The notes under the pieces are model-generated. The model saw only the letters and a program-made list of their open reading frames with translations. It was not told the DNA's origin and did no database searches. From Prevotella sp. (GTDB lineage Bacteria > Bacteroidota > Bacteroidia > Bacteroidales > Bacteroidaceae), in the NCBI GenBank assembly GCA_017554105.1, contig JAFZIY010000030.1:1-64000 (forward strand): 64,000 nt of DNA, given 5' to 3'. Each line of letters starts with the position of its first letter. Positions within the stretch are counted from its first letter, which is position 1. Shown here piece by piece: positions 1 to 7,236 of this stretch. A program made the translations under genes and the position numbers.

Positions 1-1
1 C

Positions 2-715
2 AAGCCATGGACTCGTCCAGAGATTTGGAATGACGCTGTAAAGGCCCTGAAGCAGGGCACGGAAGTACAGACGCAGCTCTCTGGTCGTGCGTTCGACTAC
101 GACTTCTGTCCGCAGGATGACTACTATCTGAAGTCGCACCTCTTCGGCGACATCTTCGCTGGCAACCAACTATCAAATGCTGACCGCGAGATAGTAACGG
201 TAGCAGCCCTTAGCGGTCTCGAAGGTGTAGTTCCACAGTTGGCAGCCCACAAGCGTGGAGCCGTAAACATGGGCAACAGTCAGGAACTTGTAGATGAACT
301 CTGTGCATGGCTCGACCATGAGGGCTATACCCTGCGCAGTAAATGGCCCAAGGGGGAACCGAATACCACTTACGCTCAATACTTTATTGGCAACAGCTAT
401 CTGGCCGACGTTGGTGGCGGTGTACATAATGTCACCTTCGAGCCTGGTTGCCGCAACAACTGGCACATCCACCACAAGGCTGTGCAGGTGCTCATCTGCG
501 TCTCTGGTCGCGGCTGGTATCAGGAATGGGGAAAGGAAGCCGTCGAGATGACTCCTGGCACCGTCATCGCCATCCCCGCTGGAGTCAAGCACTGGCATGG
601 AGCCGCCAAGGACTCGTGGTTCCAACATCTGACCTATCATAAAGATGTGCAGGAGGGAGCCAGCAATGAGTGGTTGGAACCAGTAACAGATGAAGCGTAT
701 AACAAACTGAAGTGA
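2..715 (+). CDS. CMD-cupin fusion protein (5' partial)
   Basis: The reading frame is open from the window edge to a TGA at 713-715, giving the last 237 residues. The first part resembles the carboxymuconolactone decarboxylase / AhpD-like all-helical fold (LFGDIFAGNQLSNADREIVT region). The second part is a cupin barrel with its metal-binding histidines in NNWHIHHK and a second site in GVKHWHG. CMD-cupin fusions in Bacteroidales usually sit with flavodoxin, aldo/keto reductase and alcohol dehydrogenase genes under AraC-type regulators, which fits the next genes. The substrate is unknown. A relic of a flavodoxin gene starts 1 bp after the stop, so the two were probably one operon. The true start lies outside the window. 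Confidence 0.85.
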   Translation, partial: KPWTRPEIWNDAVKALKQGTEVQTQLSGRAFDYDFCPQDDYYLKSHLFGDIFAGNQLSNADREIVTVAALSGLEGVVPQLAAHKRGAVNMGNSQELVDELCAWLDHEGYTLRSKWPKGEPNTTYAQYFIGNSYLADVGGGVHNVTFEPGCRNNWHIHHKAVQVLICVSGRGWYQEWGKEAVEMTPGTVIAIPAGVKHWHGAAKDSWFQHLTYHKDVQEGASNEWLEPVTDEAYNKLK

Positions 716-716
716 T

Positions 717-1092
717 ATGAAGAAAATTGTATTAGCAATGGCAGCACTCCTGACAATCAGCCTGTGTGCCTGCTCACAAGGAAACATTTGAAGCCTAAGC
801 CAGGGATAAAACAAAAGGGTTATTATTTTATACCCCTTTGGCTTACGCCGCTTCCCCGATTAACGGGGATGCTCAAAGGTGGTACACCGCTCCAACCATC
901 ATCAACACCTTCATGGAGGCTTACGACTTCAAAGGAAAGACCGTCATCCCCTTCGCCACTTCTGGCGGCAGCAGTATCAAGAAAGCTTGCGAAGACCTGA
1001 AAGCTGCCTATCCTGAGGTAAACTGGAAGGAAGGCAAACTCCTGAATAGAGCAAGTTAAAAGGAATTAAAGACTTGGGTAAAAGGATTGTAA
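717..1092 (+). pseudogene. Flavodoxin lipoprotein relic, middle lost
   Basis: This is a broken copy of the intact gene at 11377-11952. The ATG at 717 opens the same lipoprotein signal peptide ([20 protein letters not shown]), followed by a TGA at 789. Homology resumes near 876 in another frame ([19 protein letters not shown] onward) and runs to a nonsense TAA at 1057-1059. Beyond it the frame still encodes the family tail (KELKTWVKGL), stopping at 1090-1092. About 100 codons containing the FMN-binding N-terminal half are missing and replaced by roughly 90 bp of hairpin-rich sequence. It cannot make a flavodoxin. The preserved ends and the nonsense codon point to decay after duplication. Confidence 0.85.
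790..870. repeat. Hairpin-rich insert inside the flavodoxin relic
   Basis: The segment replacing the missing middle of the relic has an imperfect inverted repeat (796-811 TAAGCCAGGGATAAAA against 826-845, ending in GGCTTA) and a second short hairpin, CCCCG/CGGGG, at 854-868. It has no counterpart in the intact copy. It looks like a small palindromic repeat unit rather than coding DNA. Confidence 0.5.
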
Positions 1093-1117
1093 GAAAGGGG
1101 GCAACTCTCCAAATTTT

Positions 1118-1165
1118 TCACAAAAGATTCCTCCACGTCACCACGATATGGAGTTTTTTTTGTAA
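1118..1165. terminator. Repeated hairpin module, copy A
   Basis: After CACAAAAGATTC comes a stem (CTCCA-cg-TC / GA-ta-TGGAG) and a run of eight T. Near-identical modules occur at 3276 and 10118. Here it lies between the flavodoxin relic and the convergent araC-type gene, so it can end transcription from both sides. Confidence 0.7.
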
Positions 1166-1167
1166 GA

Positions 1168-2046
1168 TCATCCCTTCCGAAATTCCTTCGGACTCATGCC
1201 GCTAAGGCGTGAGAAGAACTTGCTGAAGGACGGGGCGTCGGCAAAGTGGAGATGGTCGGCTATCTGGGTGATGCTCAGTTGGGAGGTTTGCAGCAGGAAG
1301 GAGGCCTCCATCAGTAGCATCTGATTGATATAATCGACAACGGTGCGACCTGTGACCTGACGGACGACACGGGAGAGATAGACAGGAGAGATATGTAGTC
1401 GGTCGGCATAGAACGGGATGTCGTGGTGCTCCATAAAGTGGCGGGGCAGCAGACGGATGAAGCCGATGAAGATTTCCTCCACACGCTGGGGGGTCTGGCG
1501 GTGTACGATGGCACGCTGCTGGGCGTTTTGCAGGTCGAGCAGAAATATGGAATAGAGCATGCGCAACACCTCGCCTTTATAAATATGGTCGGAATGCAGA
1601 TAGCCGATGATTTCGCGCATCTTCACGGACAGATGTTGTGCGGCATCTGAGGCAAGCGTCTGTTTCGGCTCGTGCAATTGAACGATGGGCAAATAGGCTA
1701 GATGTACGAGGTCGTGGACGGACGGCGCCTTGATGGTGACCTGCTCATCGGCCATCAGGCAAAGGCCGTGGAAATCGTCAGAGGTGGCGATGACATCGAC
1801 GGGGAGGCCTGGCGAATAGGTGTACAGGTCGTTGGGGTGCAGCGTCAGATTGCGGCCGTTATAGTGAATCGTCATCCACCCTTTGTCAACCAACATAAAG
1901 GCGAAGCAGGAAACGAATCCACGCAACAGGTTGGAACGAAGGATTTTCGCCCTGTCTGTTTCCAGACAGTACATTCCGTCATCCCAGCCTTTTTCTGGCA
2001 AGTCGTCGCCTACAAATATTGGCAGGTATTCATTCAACGTGTACAC
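1168..2046 (-). CDS. AraC-family transcriptional regulator
   Basis: A 292-residue protein with a probable cupin-like sensory N-terminus (about residues 20-150) and a C-terminal double helix-turn-helix AraC domain (about 190-292). The last helix ends in the family hallmark FSKFFSRLSGMSPKEFRK. The start is GTG at 2044-2046; the frame is closed by a TAA a few codons upstream and no better ATG exists. A -7 box TATCTTTGT lies at 2179-2189 on this strand. The gene is divergent from the ferritin-like gene, and the space between holds a 15-bp direct repeat spaced 21 bp, the layout expected of an AraC-type operator. Likely targets are the local redox genes; the effector cannot be read. Confidence 0.9.
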   Translation of the reverse strand: MYTLNEYLPIFVGDDLPEKGWDDGMYCLETDRAKILRSNLLRGFVSCFAFMLVDKGWMTIHYNGRNLTLHPNDLYTYSPGLPVDVIATSDDFHGLCLMADEQVTIKAPSVHDLVHLAYLPIVQLHEPKQTLASDAAQHLSVKMREIIGYLHSDHIYKGEVLRMLYSIFLLDLQNAQQRAIVHRQTPQRVEEIFIGFIRLLPRHFMEHHDIPFYADRLHISPVYLSRVVRQVTGRTVVDYINQMLLMEASFLLQTSQLSITQIADHLHFADAPSFSKFFSRLSGMSPKEFRKG

Positions 2047-2178
2047 CTCTGTAATTTACAATTAAACTACGTTTGAATATCGGCTGCACCTCAGCAATTA
2101 AAACAAGTTTTATTGCATTCGGTTTGCACGATATTTGGACGATTTAACGATTTACGTTTTCCGATTTCTTATTAGCGG

Positions 2179-2189
2179 GTACAAAGATA
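2179..2189 (-). promoter_or_regulatory. -7 box for the araC-type gene
   Basis: Reads TATCTTTGTAC on the minus strand, a good match to the Bacteroidota TAnnTTTG element. It implies a 5' leader of about 130 nt. Confidence 0.6.
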
Positions 2190-2206
2190 CTCATTATTTT
2201 TCATAG

Positions 2207-2242
2207 TTGTATCGTTTCAGACAATTTTTGTATTGTTTCAGA
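2207..2242. promoter_or_regulatory. Direct repeat, candidate AraC operator
   Basis: TTGTATCGTTTCAGA (2207-2221) and TTGTATTGTTTCAGA (2228-2242) match at 14 of 15 positions with starts 21 bp apart, two helical turns. They lie just upstream of the ferritin-like promoter and of the divergent regulator, the expected geometry for an AraC-family dimer. Confidence 0.5.
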
Positions 2243-2266
2243 TTGGGATACGTGAAAAAAAACAAG

Positions 2267-2275
2267 TAACTTTGC
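2267..2275 (+). promoter_or_regulatory. -7 box for the ferritin-like gene
   Basis: TAACTTTGC, the Bacteroidota consensus, with a TTG about 20 bp upstream. The leader to the ATG at 2430 is about 150 nt and contains the inverted repeat at 2299-2385. Confidence 0.7.
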
Positions 2276-2298
2276 GGTGTGATTAGTCGTTTAGGTTA

Positions 2299-2385
2299 GG
2301 AGATTGGGGAATTGGTCGTTTAGTCGTTTAAGAAAGATACTATCGACAAAGGCAATATCCCCAAACAACCAAACGACCAATCTCC
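2299..2385. repeat. Inverted repeat in the ferritin-like leader
   Basis: GGAGATTGG (2299-2307) plus TTGGTCGTTT (2312-2321) face AAACGACCAATCTCC (2371-2385). Transcribed, this would form a long stem about 45 nt before the start codon. The sequence resembles the low-complexity TTAGGAG-type repeats at the end of the window, so it may be repeat debris rather than a regulator. Confidence 0.6.
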
Positions 2386-2429
2386 CAAACAACAACAAAA
2401 AACGTTTAACCATTAAATAATAAAGCATT

Positions 2430-2885
2430 ATGGACAAGCAGAAATCTATTGAAGCATTACAGTTTTTCGTAACCCATCTGGCTGAGGGTGCCATCGTACA
2501 CAAGCAGCAGGGTATGATTTTCAAGGCACAGGGCATCACAAAGCTCGGAGAGAAGTACATCGGTCATTTCAATGAGGAAATGGGCTGGGTAGAGAAGTTC
2601 ACAGAGCGAATCCTCGACCTTGGCGGAGAAATCAAGTTTGAAGGAATGAAGAGCCGCGACCTTATCTGCGACCCCGTTGAATATGTCAAGGCCGACCTCG
2701 CAATTCAGGAGCCTGGCGTTGAACTGCTGATGAAGTGCATGGATGGCGTGAAGGACGATCCCACCACCTATGACCTGCTGAAGGACTACCTGAAGGACGA
2801 GGAGGAAGACCTCTACTGGAGCCAGGGCGCAGTGGAGCTCATCGAGAAGATTGGCGTGCAGAATTGGCTGCTGCTGCAACTGTAA
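2430..2885 (+). CDS. Ferritin-like / bacterioferritin-like protein
   Basis: A 151-residue, almost wholly helical acidic protein with spaced Glu and His residues (HLAEGAIVHKQQG, EKYIGHFNEEMGWVEKF, LKDEEEDLYWSQG) typical of a four-helix ferritin-like di-iron fold, and of the usual bacterioferritin/Dps length. It would store or detoxify iron in the cytoplasm. The exact subfamily (bacterioferritin, Dps-like or rubrerythrin-like without rubredoxin) cannot be settled by eye. It has its own -7 box at 2267 and is divergent from an AraC regulator. A 57-residue winged-helix protein follows about 130 bp downstream, separated by an inverted-repeat element. Confidence 0.75.
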   Translation: MDKQKSIEALQFFVTHLAEGAIVHKQQGMIFKAQGITKLGEKYIGHFNEEMGWVEKFTERILDLGGEIKFEGMKSRDLICDPVEYVKADLAIQEPGVELLMKCMDGVKDDPTTYDLLKDYLKDEEEDLYWSQGAVELIEKIGVQNWLLLQL

Positions 2886-2890
2886 GTTGA

Positions 2891-3002
2891 CCCCCCTAAG
2901 TTAGGGGGTTGGGGGTCTGAACAGGCGTAGATCCCTTATGTGTAACAATTATCGGGTCTGATTAACGCTTGTTCAGACCCCTAAATCCCCTAACTTAGGG
3001 GA
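2891..3002. repeat. 112-bp G/C-rich inverted-repeat element
   Basis: The left arm (2891-2922, beginning CCCCCTAAGTTAGGGGG) and right arm (2971-3002, containing CCCCTAACTTAGGGG) are nearly perfect reverse complements of about 32 bp separated by about 48 bp. Each arm contains its own smaller palindrome. There is no coding potential. It resembles a non-autonomous palindromic repeat (MITE/REP class) lodged between the ferritin-like gene and the small HTH gene. Confidence 0.75.
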
Positions 3003-3014
3003 CTTGTAAGGATT

Positions 3015-3188
3015 ATGAAAGAAAAGGTATTACAAGCTATGCGTGAGTTCGGTGCTCCCGTCAACGCTGGCAAGATTGCAGAAATTACAGGTATCGACCG
3101 CAAGGAAGTGGACAAGGCTTTTGCCGAACTGAAGAAGGAGGGTGCCATCGTGTCGCCCGTCCGCTGCAAGTGGGCTCCAGCCCAATAA
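3015..3188 (+). CDS. Small winged-helix DNA-binding protein
   Basis: A 57-residue ORF from ATG 3015 to TAA 3186-3188. The sequence (MKEKVLQAMREFGAPVNAGK, then IAEITGIDRKEVDKAFAELK, then a KEGAIVSPVRCKW wing) is a compact winged helix-turn-helix like the DNA-binding half of MarR/ArsR-type proteins, with no effector domain. Similar orphan wHTH proteins are common in Bacteroidales. It may be cotranscribed with the ferritin-like gene, although the inverted-repeat element lies between. The target is unknown. Coding is supported by the coherent fold and by codon use like its neighbours. Confidence 0.75.
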   Translation: MKEKVLQAMREFGAPVNAGKIAEITGIDRKEVDKAFAELKKEGAIVSPVRCKWAPAQ

Positions 3189-3192
3189 TCTC

Positions 3193-3258
3193 TCACGGCA
3201 TCGCAATCAGTTTCTCCATCGCTTCGTCCTCATGATGGTGCTCGATGTAGTTCAATGT
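3193..3258 (-). pseudogene. Possible C-terminal remnant of an unknown gene
   Basis: On the minus strand this stretch reads as an open tail (NYIEHHHEDEAMEKLIAMP, then TGA at 3193-3195) with good codon use, closed upstream by a stop near 3260. It is too short to be a gene and no start is present. It may be the surviving end of a deleted gene, as other relics nearby are, or chance. Confidence 0.25.
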
Positions 3259-3275
3259 TAGTTACTCCTAATTTA

Positions 3276-3330
3276 TCACAAAAGATTCCTCTGTATCGCT
3301 GATGATATGGAGGATTTTTTGTAACTTCGC
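3276..3330 (+). promoter_or_regulatory. Repeated hairpin module, copy B, with -7 box
   Basis: CACAAAAGATTC, a stem (CCTC-tg-TATC / GATA-tg-GAGG), a T run and then TAACTTCGC (3322-3330), a near-consensus -7 box. The ATG of the acyltransferase follows 7 nt later. The module thus combines a terminator-like hairpin with a promoter. Copies are at 1118 and 10118. Confidence 0.65.
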
Positions 3331-3337
3331 ACCCAAT

Positions 3338-4552
3338 ATGACAAAGAACAATATCTACCTCGCATCGAAACCGCGTTACGAGATTCTTGATGGACTGCGC
3401 GGTGTGGCTGCAATGCTGGTGGTGGCCTATCATTTGTTTGAAACCTATTATGGCGGCAAACCTGACCAGCCTATTAATCACGGCTATCTGGCAGTGGATT
3501 TCTTCTTCGTATTGTCTGGCTTCGTCATTGGTTATGCTTATGATGATAGATGGAGACCCTCCCCCAACCCCTCCCATGAAGGTAGGGGAGCGAATAGCTT
3601 TACTCTGTGGGCATTCTTCAAAAGGAGATTGATTCGTCTGCATCCGATGGTGATTTTCGGCACACTGTTTGGGGCTTTGATGTTCTACTTTGGCAGTTGT
3701 GGAGAGTTCCCGTTGATTAACCAAACGCCGTGGTATATGGTACTACTAGTGATGTTCTGGTGTTTCACGATGATCCCCCTGCCAAATACGATGGATATCA
3801 GAGGATGGGCAGAGACCAACCCACTCAACGGCCCTACGTGGTCGTTACAGTGGGAGTATATTGCCAACATCCTTTATGCACTCGTTATCCGCAGGTTATC
3901 GAAGGTAGCATTAGGCATCTGTGTGGCTCTCTTTGCCGTCCTTACAATTATCCTCTGCCTGAATATTGACATAACAGGATTCCTGGAAAAGCGTAGCTGG
4001 GCATCCTATACCGTTGTAGGCGGTTGGAGCACTACGCCTGACCAGCTCCAGGTGGGTCTTACCCGTCTGCTCTATCCCTTCTTCTGCGGACTGCTTATCT
4101 CGCGCGTAGGTAAGCTCATAAAGGTGAAGGCTGGCTTCTGGTGGTGCTCGCTGATGATTATTGTGTTGTTCTGCATGCCTTGGATGGGACTGGGCACCGA
4201 GGGCGAAGCCCGTTGGACAAACGGACTTTACGAGGCCGTCTGTATCCTCGTCTGCTTCCCACTCATTGTTGCAATGGGTGCTGGCAGCAGCGTAAAGGGC
4301 GGCAAGTCTGAGGCCATCAATCGCTTCTTAGGTGAAATATCCTATCCCCTTTACATCACACATTATCCGCTCATTTACATGCAGATGTCGTGGGCTGATA
4401 GTCATAAAGATGCCCCACTCGGTACCCACATCTTCGTTGCCGTCTGTATCTTCGTGCTCGCCATCCTCGTGGCCTACGGAGCTTACAAGCTCTACGATCT
4501 GCCTGTTCGTGAGTGGCTGAAACATAAACTCTTCCAATCTGCCGCAAAATGA
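3338..4552 (+). CDS. Acyltransferase 3 family membrane protein (OafA-like)
   Basis: A 404-residue integral membrane protein with about ten hydrophobic segments. It carries the acyltransferase-3 signature near the N-terminus (YEILDGLRGVAAMLVVAYHL, with the conserved RG and catalytic-type His) and FFVLSGFVIGYAY. This family O-acylates cell-surface sugars or other exported molecules from the cytoplasmic membrane. I chose ATG 3338 over an upstream frame opening at 3302, because 3302 lies inside the hairpin module and before the -7 box. Residues about 74-85 (WRPSPNPSHEGRG) come from a G/C-rich repeat inserted in frame. The last 4 bp overlap the VOC gene (ATGA). An internally deleted second copy lies at 9961-10096. 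Confidence 0.9.
   Translation: MTKNNIYLASKPRYEILDGLRGVAAMLVVAYHLFETYYGGKPDQPINHGYLAVDFFFVLSGFVIGYAYDDRWRPSPNPSHEGRGANSFTLWAFFKRRLIRLHPMVIFGTLFGALMFYFGSCGEFPLINQTPWYMVLLVMFWCFTMIPLPNTMDIRGWAETNPLNGPTWSLQWEYIANILYALVIRRLSKVALGICVALFAVLTIILCLNIDITGFLEKRSWASYTVVGGWSTTPDQLQVGLTRLLYPFFCGLLISRVGKLIKVKAGFWWCSLMIIVLFCMPWMGLGTEGEARWTNGLYEAVCILVCFPLIVAMGAGSSVKGGKSEAINRFLGEISYPLYITHYPLIYMQMSWADSHKDAPLGTHIFVAVCIFVLAILVAYGAYKLYDLPVREWLKHKLFQSAAK
3555..3592. repeat. In-frame G/C-rich palindromic insert
   Basis: CCCTCCCCCAACCCCTCCC followed by ATGAA and GGTAGGGG, inside the acyltransferase. It encodes PSPNPSHEGRG. The same style of repeat is at 17611, 40946 and 44762. Confidence 0.7.
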
Positions 4553-4935
4553 GAATAGACCACATAGCAATGTACTGTCTTGACTTGGAAGGGATGAAAG
4601 AGTTCTTCGTCCGCTATTTCAATGGTGTTCCAAACGACATGTACCACAATCTCAATACAGGACTAAAGACGTATATCCTGAGTTTCGAGGACTCTGATGC
4701 GAGACTGGAGCTGATGACCCGTCCAGAGGTGGAGAACGAGGAAGAGAACATCTTCCGCCAGGGTTTCATTCACCTTTCTTTCTCCGTTGGCTCTGAAAAG
4801 ATGGTTGACAACCTCACGAAAGTACTGAACGATGATGGGTATCAAGTGTTGAGTGGTCCAAGAAATACGGGTGACGGATATTACGAGAGTTGTATTGTCG
4901 GGCCTGAAGGAATTCAAATAGAGATAACAGAATGA
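4549..4935 (+). CDS. VOC-family (glyoxalase/dioxygenase-like) protein
   Basis: A 128-residue single-module vicinal-oxygen-chelate protein with two beta-alpha-beta-beta-beta repeats. Metal-ligand candidates are His5 (RIDHIA), Glu54 (RLELM), His75 (FIHLSFSV) and Glu125 (IQIEITE), matching the H/E/H/E pattern of glyoxalase I-like enzymes. The family covers methylglyoxal detoxification, isomerases and dioxygenases, so the substrate is not assignable. It starts within the acyltransferase stop (ATGA overlap) and ends 4 bp inside the next gene, so the three are translationally coupled. Confidence 0.85.
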   Translation: MRIDHIAMYCLDLEGMKEFFVRYFNGVPNDMYHNLNTGLKTYILSFEDSDARLELMTRPEVENEEENIFRQGFIHLSFSVGSEKMVDNLTKVLNDDGYQVLSGPRNTGDGYYESCIVGPEGIQIEITE

Positions 4936-5453
4936 GTATGAGAAAAGCAAGCAGAGCAATGGATGCCGCCTTTGCCTTGGAGGTATTGGATAAGGCACCA
5001 TATGTCACCGTCAGTTTCATGCGGCCTGATGGCACACCCTACGGAGTACCCCTGTCGCTAGCCCGAACAGACGATAATACCTTCTACTTCCATTGTGCCC
5101 TGGAGGGCGAGAAGTTGGACTGTATAGCGGCAAATCCCCATGTGGCGCTGTCGGCAGTCACTCGCTGCACACCTACTGTCGGCCCTAAGGATGGCAGTTT
5201 TACGCTCCAATATAAATCAGCAATGGCTATTGGCAAAGCTGAAATTGTGACAGATAGAGACGAAAAGATAGAAGCACTCCGTGCTATTTGCCAGCGATTC
5301 CTACCCAAACACATGGATGCCTTCGACGATGCCATCGCCCGCAGCCTTGAGCGCACTGCCATTGTAAAGATTACCCTCACTGAGCCTCCAACGGGCAAGA
5401 GCAAGCAGTATGACAAGCAGGGTGAAGAGCTAAAGTGGCAAAGAATGGAATAG
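4932..5453 (+). CDS. Pyridoxamine 5'-phosphate oxidase-like flavoprotein (NimA-related)
   Basis: A 173-residue split-barrel protein. The N-terminal region (YVTVSFMRPDGTPYGVPLSL) and TFYFHCALEGEKLDCI fit the FMN- or haem-binding PNPOx-like family in which nitroimidazole-resistance NimA proteins fall. It probably reduces or binds a small molecule with a flavin cofactor in the cytoplasm. Family membership alone does not show drug resistance. It is the third gene of the tightly overlapping operon with the acyltransferase and VOC gene, and its stop lies 2 bp from the stop of the convergent ccsA-type gene. Confidence 0.85.
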   Translation: MSMRKASRAMDAAFALEVLDKAPYVTVSFMRPDGTPYGVPLSLARTDDNTFYFHCALEGEKLDCIAANPHVALSAVTRCTPTVGPKDGSFTLQYKSAMAIGKAEIVTDRDEKIEALRAICQRFLPKHMDAFDDAIARSLERTAIVKITLTEPPTGKSKQYDKQGEELKWQRME

Positions 5454-5455
5454 AG

Positions 5456-6256
5456 TTACGACGGCATGCTATAGACATGGACACTGGAACCTTGGGCTGC
5501 AGGCAGGTAATTGATGCCCCACCAACACATCTGCAAGAGTACGAAGGAAATGAGCAATACCCACAAAGCAAGCTTTGGCTTGTGAGTGGGTATTTGCCGG
5601 TAATGCACATAGACGAGATAGGCAAACCAGGTAATGGCAGCCCACGTTTCCTTGGGGTCCCACGACCAGTAGTGTCCCCATGCCTCCTTGGCCCAGAGTG
5701 CGCCAAAGAGCATGCCGATGGTCATAAATGCCAAACCGACATAGACGAGGTCGTCTAGTTGAGAATTTAGAGATGAGAGTTTAGAGATTAACGATTTTTC
5801 TTTGACAAGCAGGAAGATGACCATCAGTGTGGCGACGCCAAACACGGCGTATGCGAACATATAGACGATGACGTGAGGTGCAAACCAAGGACTCTGCAGG
5901 GCTGGCATCAGCGTCTTGCTGTGGATTTCGGGTTTGAAAAGGTTGATGCAGATGAACACCAACGCAAGGACGGTGGAGAACGAGAGAATCCACTTGTATC
6001 GCCAGCGGGAATAGACGATGATGCCTGCCAGCGGCAGGAAGAAGGAATACCAGAGGCGCGTTTCGCCCATCGTTCTTAACGGCGGACGCTCCAAGGAAAT
6101 CCACATCATCAGGATAAAACTGAAGAACACGACGAGGCCGATGACGGTAGATGTATAGGCCAACGTCGTCTTTTCGCGCCATGCTGCCCAGGCACCTACG
6201 GCCCAAAGCAGTACTGCTGCTATTGCGAAATATATAAATTGTTCCCAACTAATCAT
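5456..6256 (-). CDS. ccsA: Cytochrome c biogenesis protein CcsA/ResC type
   Basis: A 266-residue polytopic membrane protein. The tryptophan-rich haem-handling WWD-type motif is visible as WGHYWSWDPKETWAAITW (about residues 189-206), flanked by hydrophobic helices with conserved histidines. With the CcsB/ResB-type partner encoded just upstream it forms a system II synthase that moves haem across the membrane and ligates it to CXXCH motifs of apocytochromes. It is the last gene of nrfH-nrfA-ccsB-ccsA and so would serve the multihaem nitrite reductase. A low-complexity insert at 5756-5792 encodes SLISKLSSLNSQLDD in a loop. Confidence 0.9.
   Translation of the reverse strand: MISWEQFIYFAIAAVLLWAVGAWAAWREKTTLAYTSTVIGLVVFFSFILMMWISLERPPLRTMGETRLWYSFFLPLAGIIVYSRWRYKWILSFSTVLALVFICINLFKPEIHSKTLMPALQSPWFAPHVIVYMFAYAVFGVATLMVIFLLVKEKSLISKLSSLNSQLDDLVYVGLAFMTIGMLFGALWAKEAWGHYWSWDPKETWAAITWFAYLVYVHYRQIPTHKPKLALWVLLISFVLLQMCWWGINYLPAAQGSSVHVYSMPS
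5756..5792. repeat. In-frame AGAGTTTAGAGAT-type insert in ccsA
   Basis: GAGAATTTAGAGATGAGAG and flanks form a degenerate simple repeat inside the gene, encoding ISKLSSLNSQL on the minus strand. It is the same family as 6745-6775 and 12155-12190. Confidence 0.65.
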
Positions 6257-6266
6257 CTTTACCTTT

Positions 6267-7160
6267 TTACTTTTTTACCTTTTTACCTTTCAGGAACATA
6301 CATACCGCTCCGGTGAGCATCATGTAGATGCCCGTATAAACCAGCGGTAGCCACGGGTCATTTACCAGTTCCAAGATGCTTGTCTGACTCATGGCTCCCA
6401 TCTGCGTGTCATATCCATACTGGTAGATTTTCCAGCCATCCACCTCTACGGGTTTGTTTACCTCGACGGTGGTCTGGATATTCTTGCCCGTCTGCGTTAG
6501 AATCTGGATGTCGGAGGCAAAGCGGCGAGGAGAGCCGTCATCGTAGGTCTCCATGATAAACTCCTTCAGTTCGATGGCGATGGGCATCTCCACTATCTGC
6601 TGTTGCGAAGTCAGCGCACGCCACTCGGGCTCTCCCTTCACCGTAATCATCTTCAGTCGCTGCATGTCGGCATTGCCCAATGTGGCGGTAGTCATAGCAA
6701 GGAACAAGCCAAGGTGGTTCAAGAGAAAAGGGATGTCCCTTTTCAAGTTGAGAGTTGAGAGTTTAGAGTTTAGAATGCGTCGGAGGATGATCTGCCCCAG
6801 AATCACAGCGATATACACATATATCAACACGAAAGGCCAGAACGATAGCATATTGTTCAGCCACGTACCATTTACTTCTTGCCGCGTCAATCCCATGATA
6901 ATAGTCAGCACGACGGCATAGACCAATGCGGGTATTGCGGCCTTATATGTGCCAATGAACTGAAAGCCATACACCCGCTTCCGCAACAAGAAAATGATAA
7001 CGATAAGCGCGAGGAATCCTGCAAGTACAATGCCGTTGACAGGCCAGCGGAAGGCATCCCAATTGACAGAACCGACACTCAGTTCGAGCATCAGTCCCGC
7101 AAAGATAAGGCCTCCTCCAATGAGGAAGCCCTCTTTCATTCCGTATGGTTTAGTCCACAT
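6267..7160 (-). CDS. ccsB: Cytochrome c biogenesis protein CcsB/ResB type
   Basis: A 297-residue ResB-like membrane protein. Several N-terminal transmembrane helices are followed by a periplasmic beta-rich domain (about residues 165-260) and a final helix (LVYTGIYMMLTGAVCMFL). It works with CcsA to deliver and attach haem to c-type cytochromes. I chose ATG 7160; a GTG at 7199 would add 13 residues encoded by a palindromic stretch and is unlikely. An in-frame simple-repeat insert (6745-6775) encodes LNSKLSTLNLK, and a perfect AAAAGGGA/TCCCTTTT palindrome (6726-6743) sits beside it. It lies 76 bp downstream of nrfA. Confidence 0.88.
   Translation of the reverse strand: MWTKPYGMKEGFLIGGGLIFAGLMLELSVGSVNWDAFRWPVNGIVLAGFLALIVIIFLLRKRVYGFQFIGTYKAAIPALVYAVVLTIIMGLTRQEVNGTWLNNMLSFWPFVLIYVYIAVILGQIILRRILNSKLSTLNLKRDIPFLLNHLGLFLAMTTATLGNADMQRLKMITVKGEPEWRALTSQQQIVEMPIAIELKEFIMETYDDGSPRRFASDIQILTQTGKNIQTTVEVNKPVEVDGWKIYQYGYDTQMGAMSQTSILELVNDPWLPLVYTGIYMMLTGAVCMFLKGKKVKK
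6726..6775. repeat. Palindrome plus in-frame simple repeat in ccsB
   Basis: AAAAGGGATGTCCCTTTT (6726-6743) is a perfect 8-bp-arm palindrome, directly followed by AGTTGAGAGTTGAGAGTTTA-type repeats to 6775. Both are inside the coding sequence and keep the frame. Confidence 0.65.
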
Positions 7161-7199
7161 TTGACTTCTATCATTTGACCTTTGGTCAAGCTTGCTCAC

Positions 7200-7217
7200 G
7201 CTTGGAAGAGCCCAAGC
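7200..7217. promoter_or_regulatory. Small hairpin between nrfA and ccsB
   Basis: GCTTGG (7200-7205) and CCAAGC (7212-7217) form a perfect 6-bp stem in the only sizeable gap inside the nrf operon. There is no T run on the transcribed side, so a processing or mRNA-stability role is more likely than full termination. Confidence 0.4.
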
Positions 7218-7236
7218 AAGCCTAACTTTTCACTCG

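Noticed and set aside
4932..5453. Nitroimidazole resistance gene
   Set aside because: Only family-level resemblance to NimA; this family includes many ordinary flavoproteins, so no resistance claim is made.
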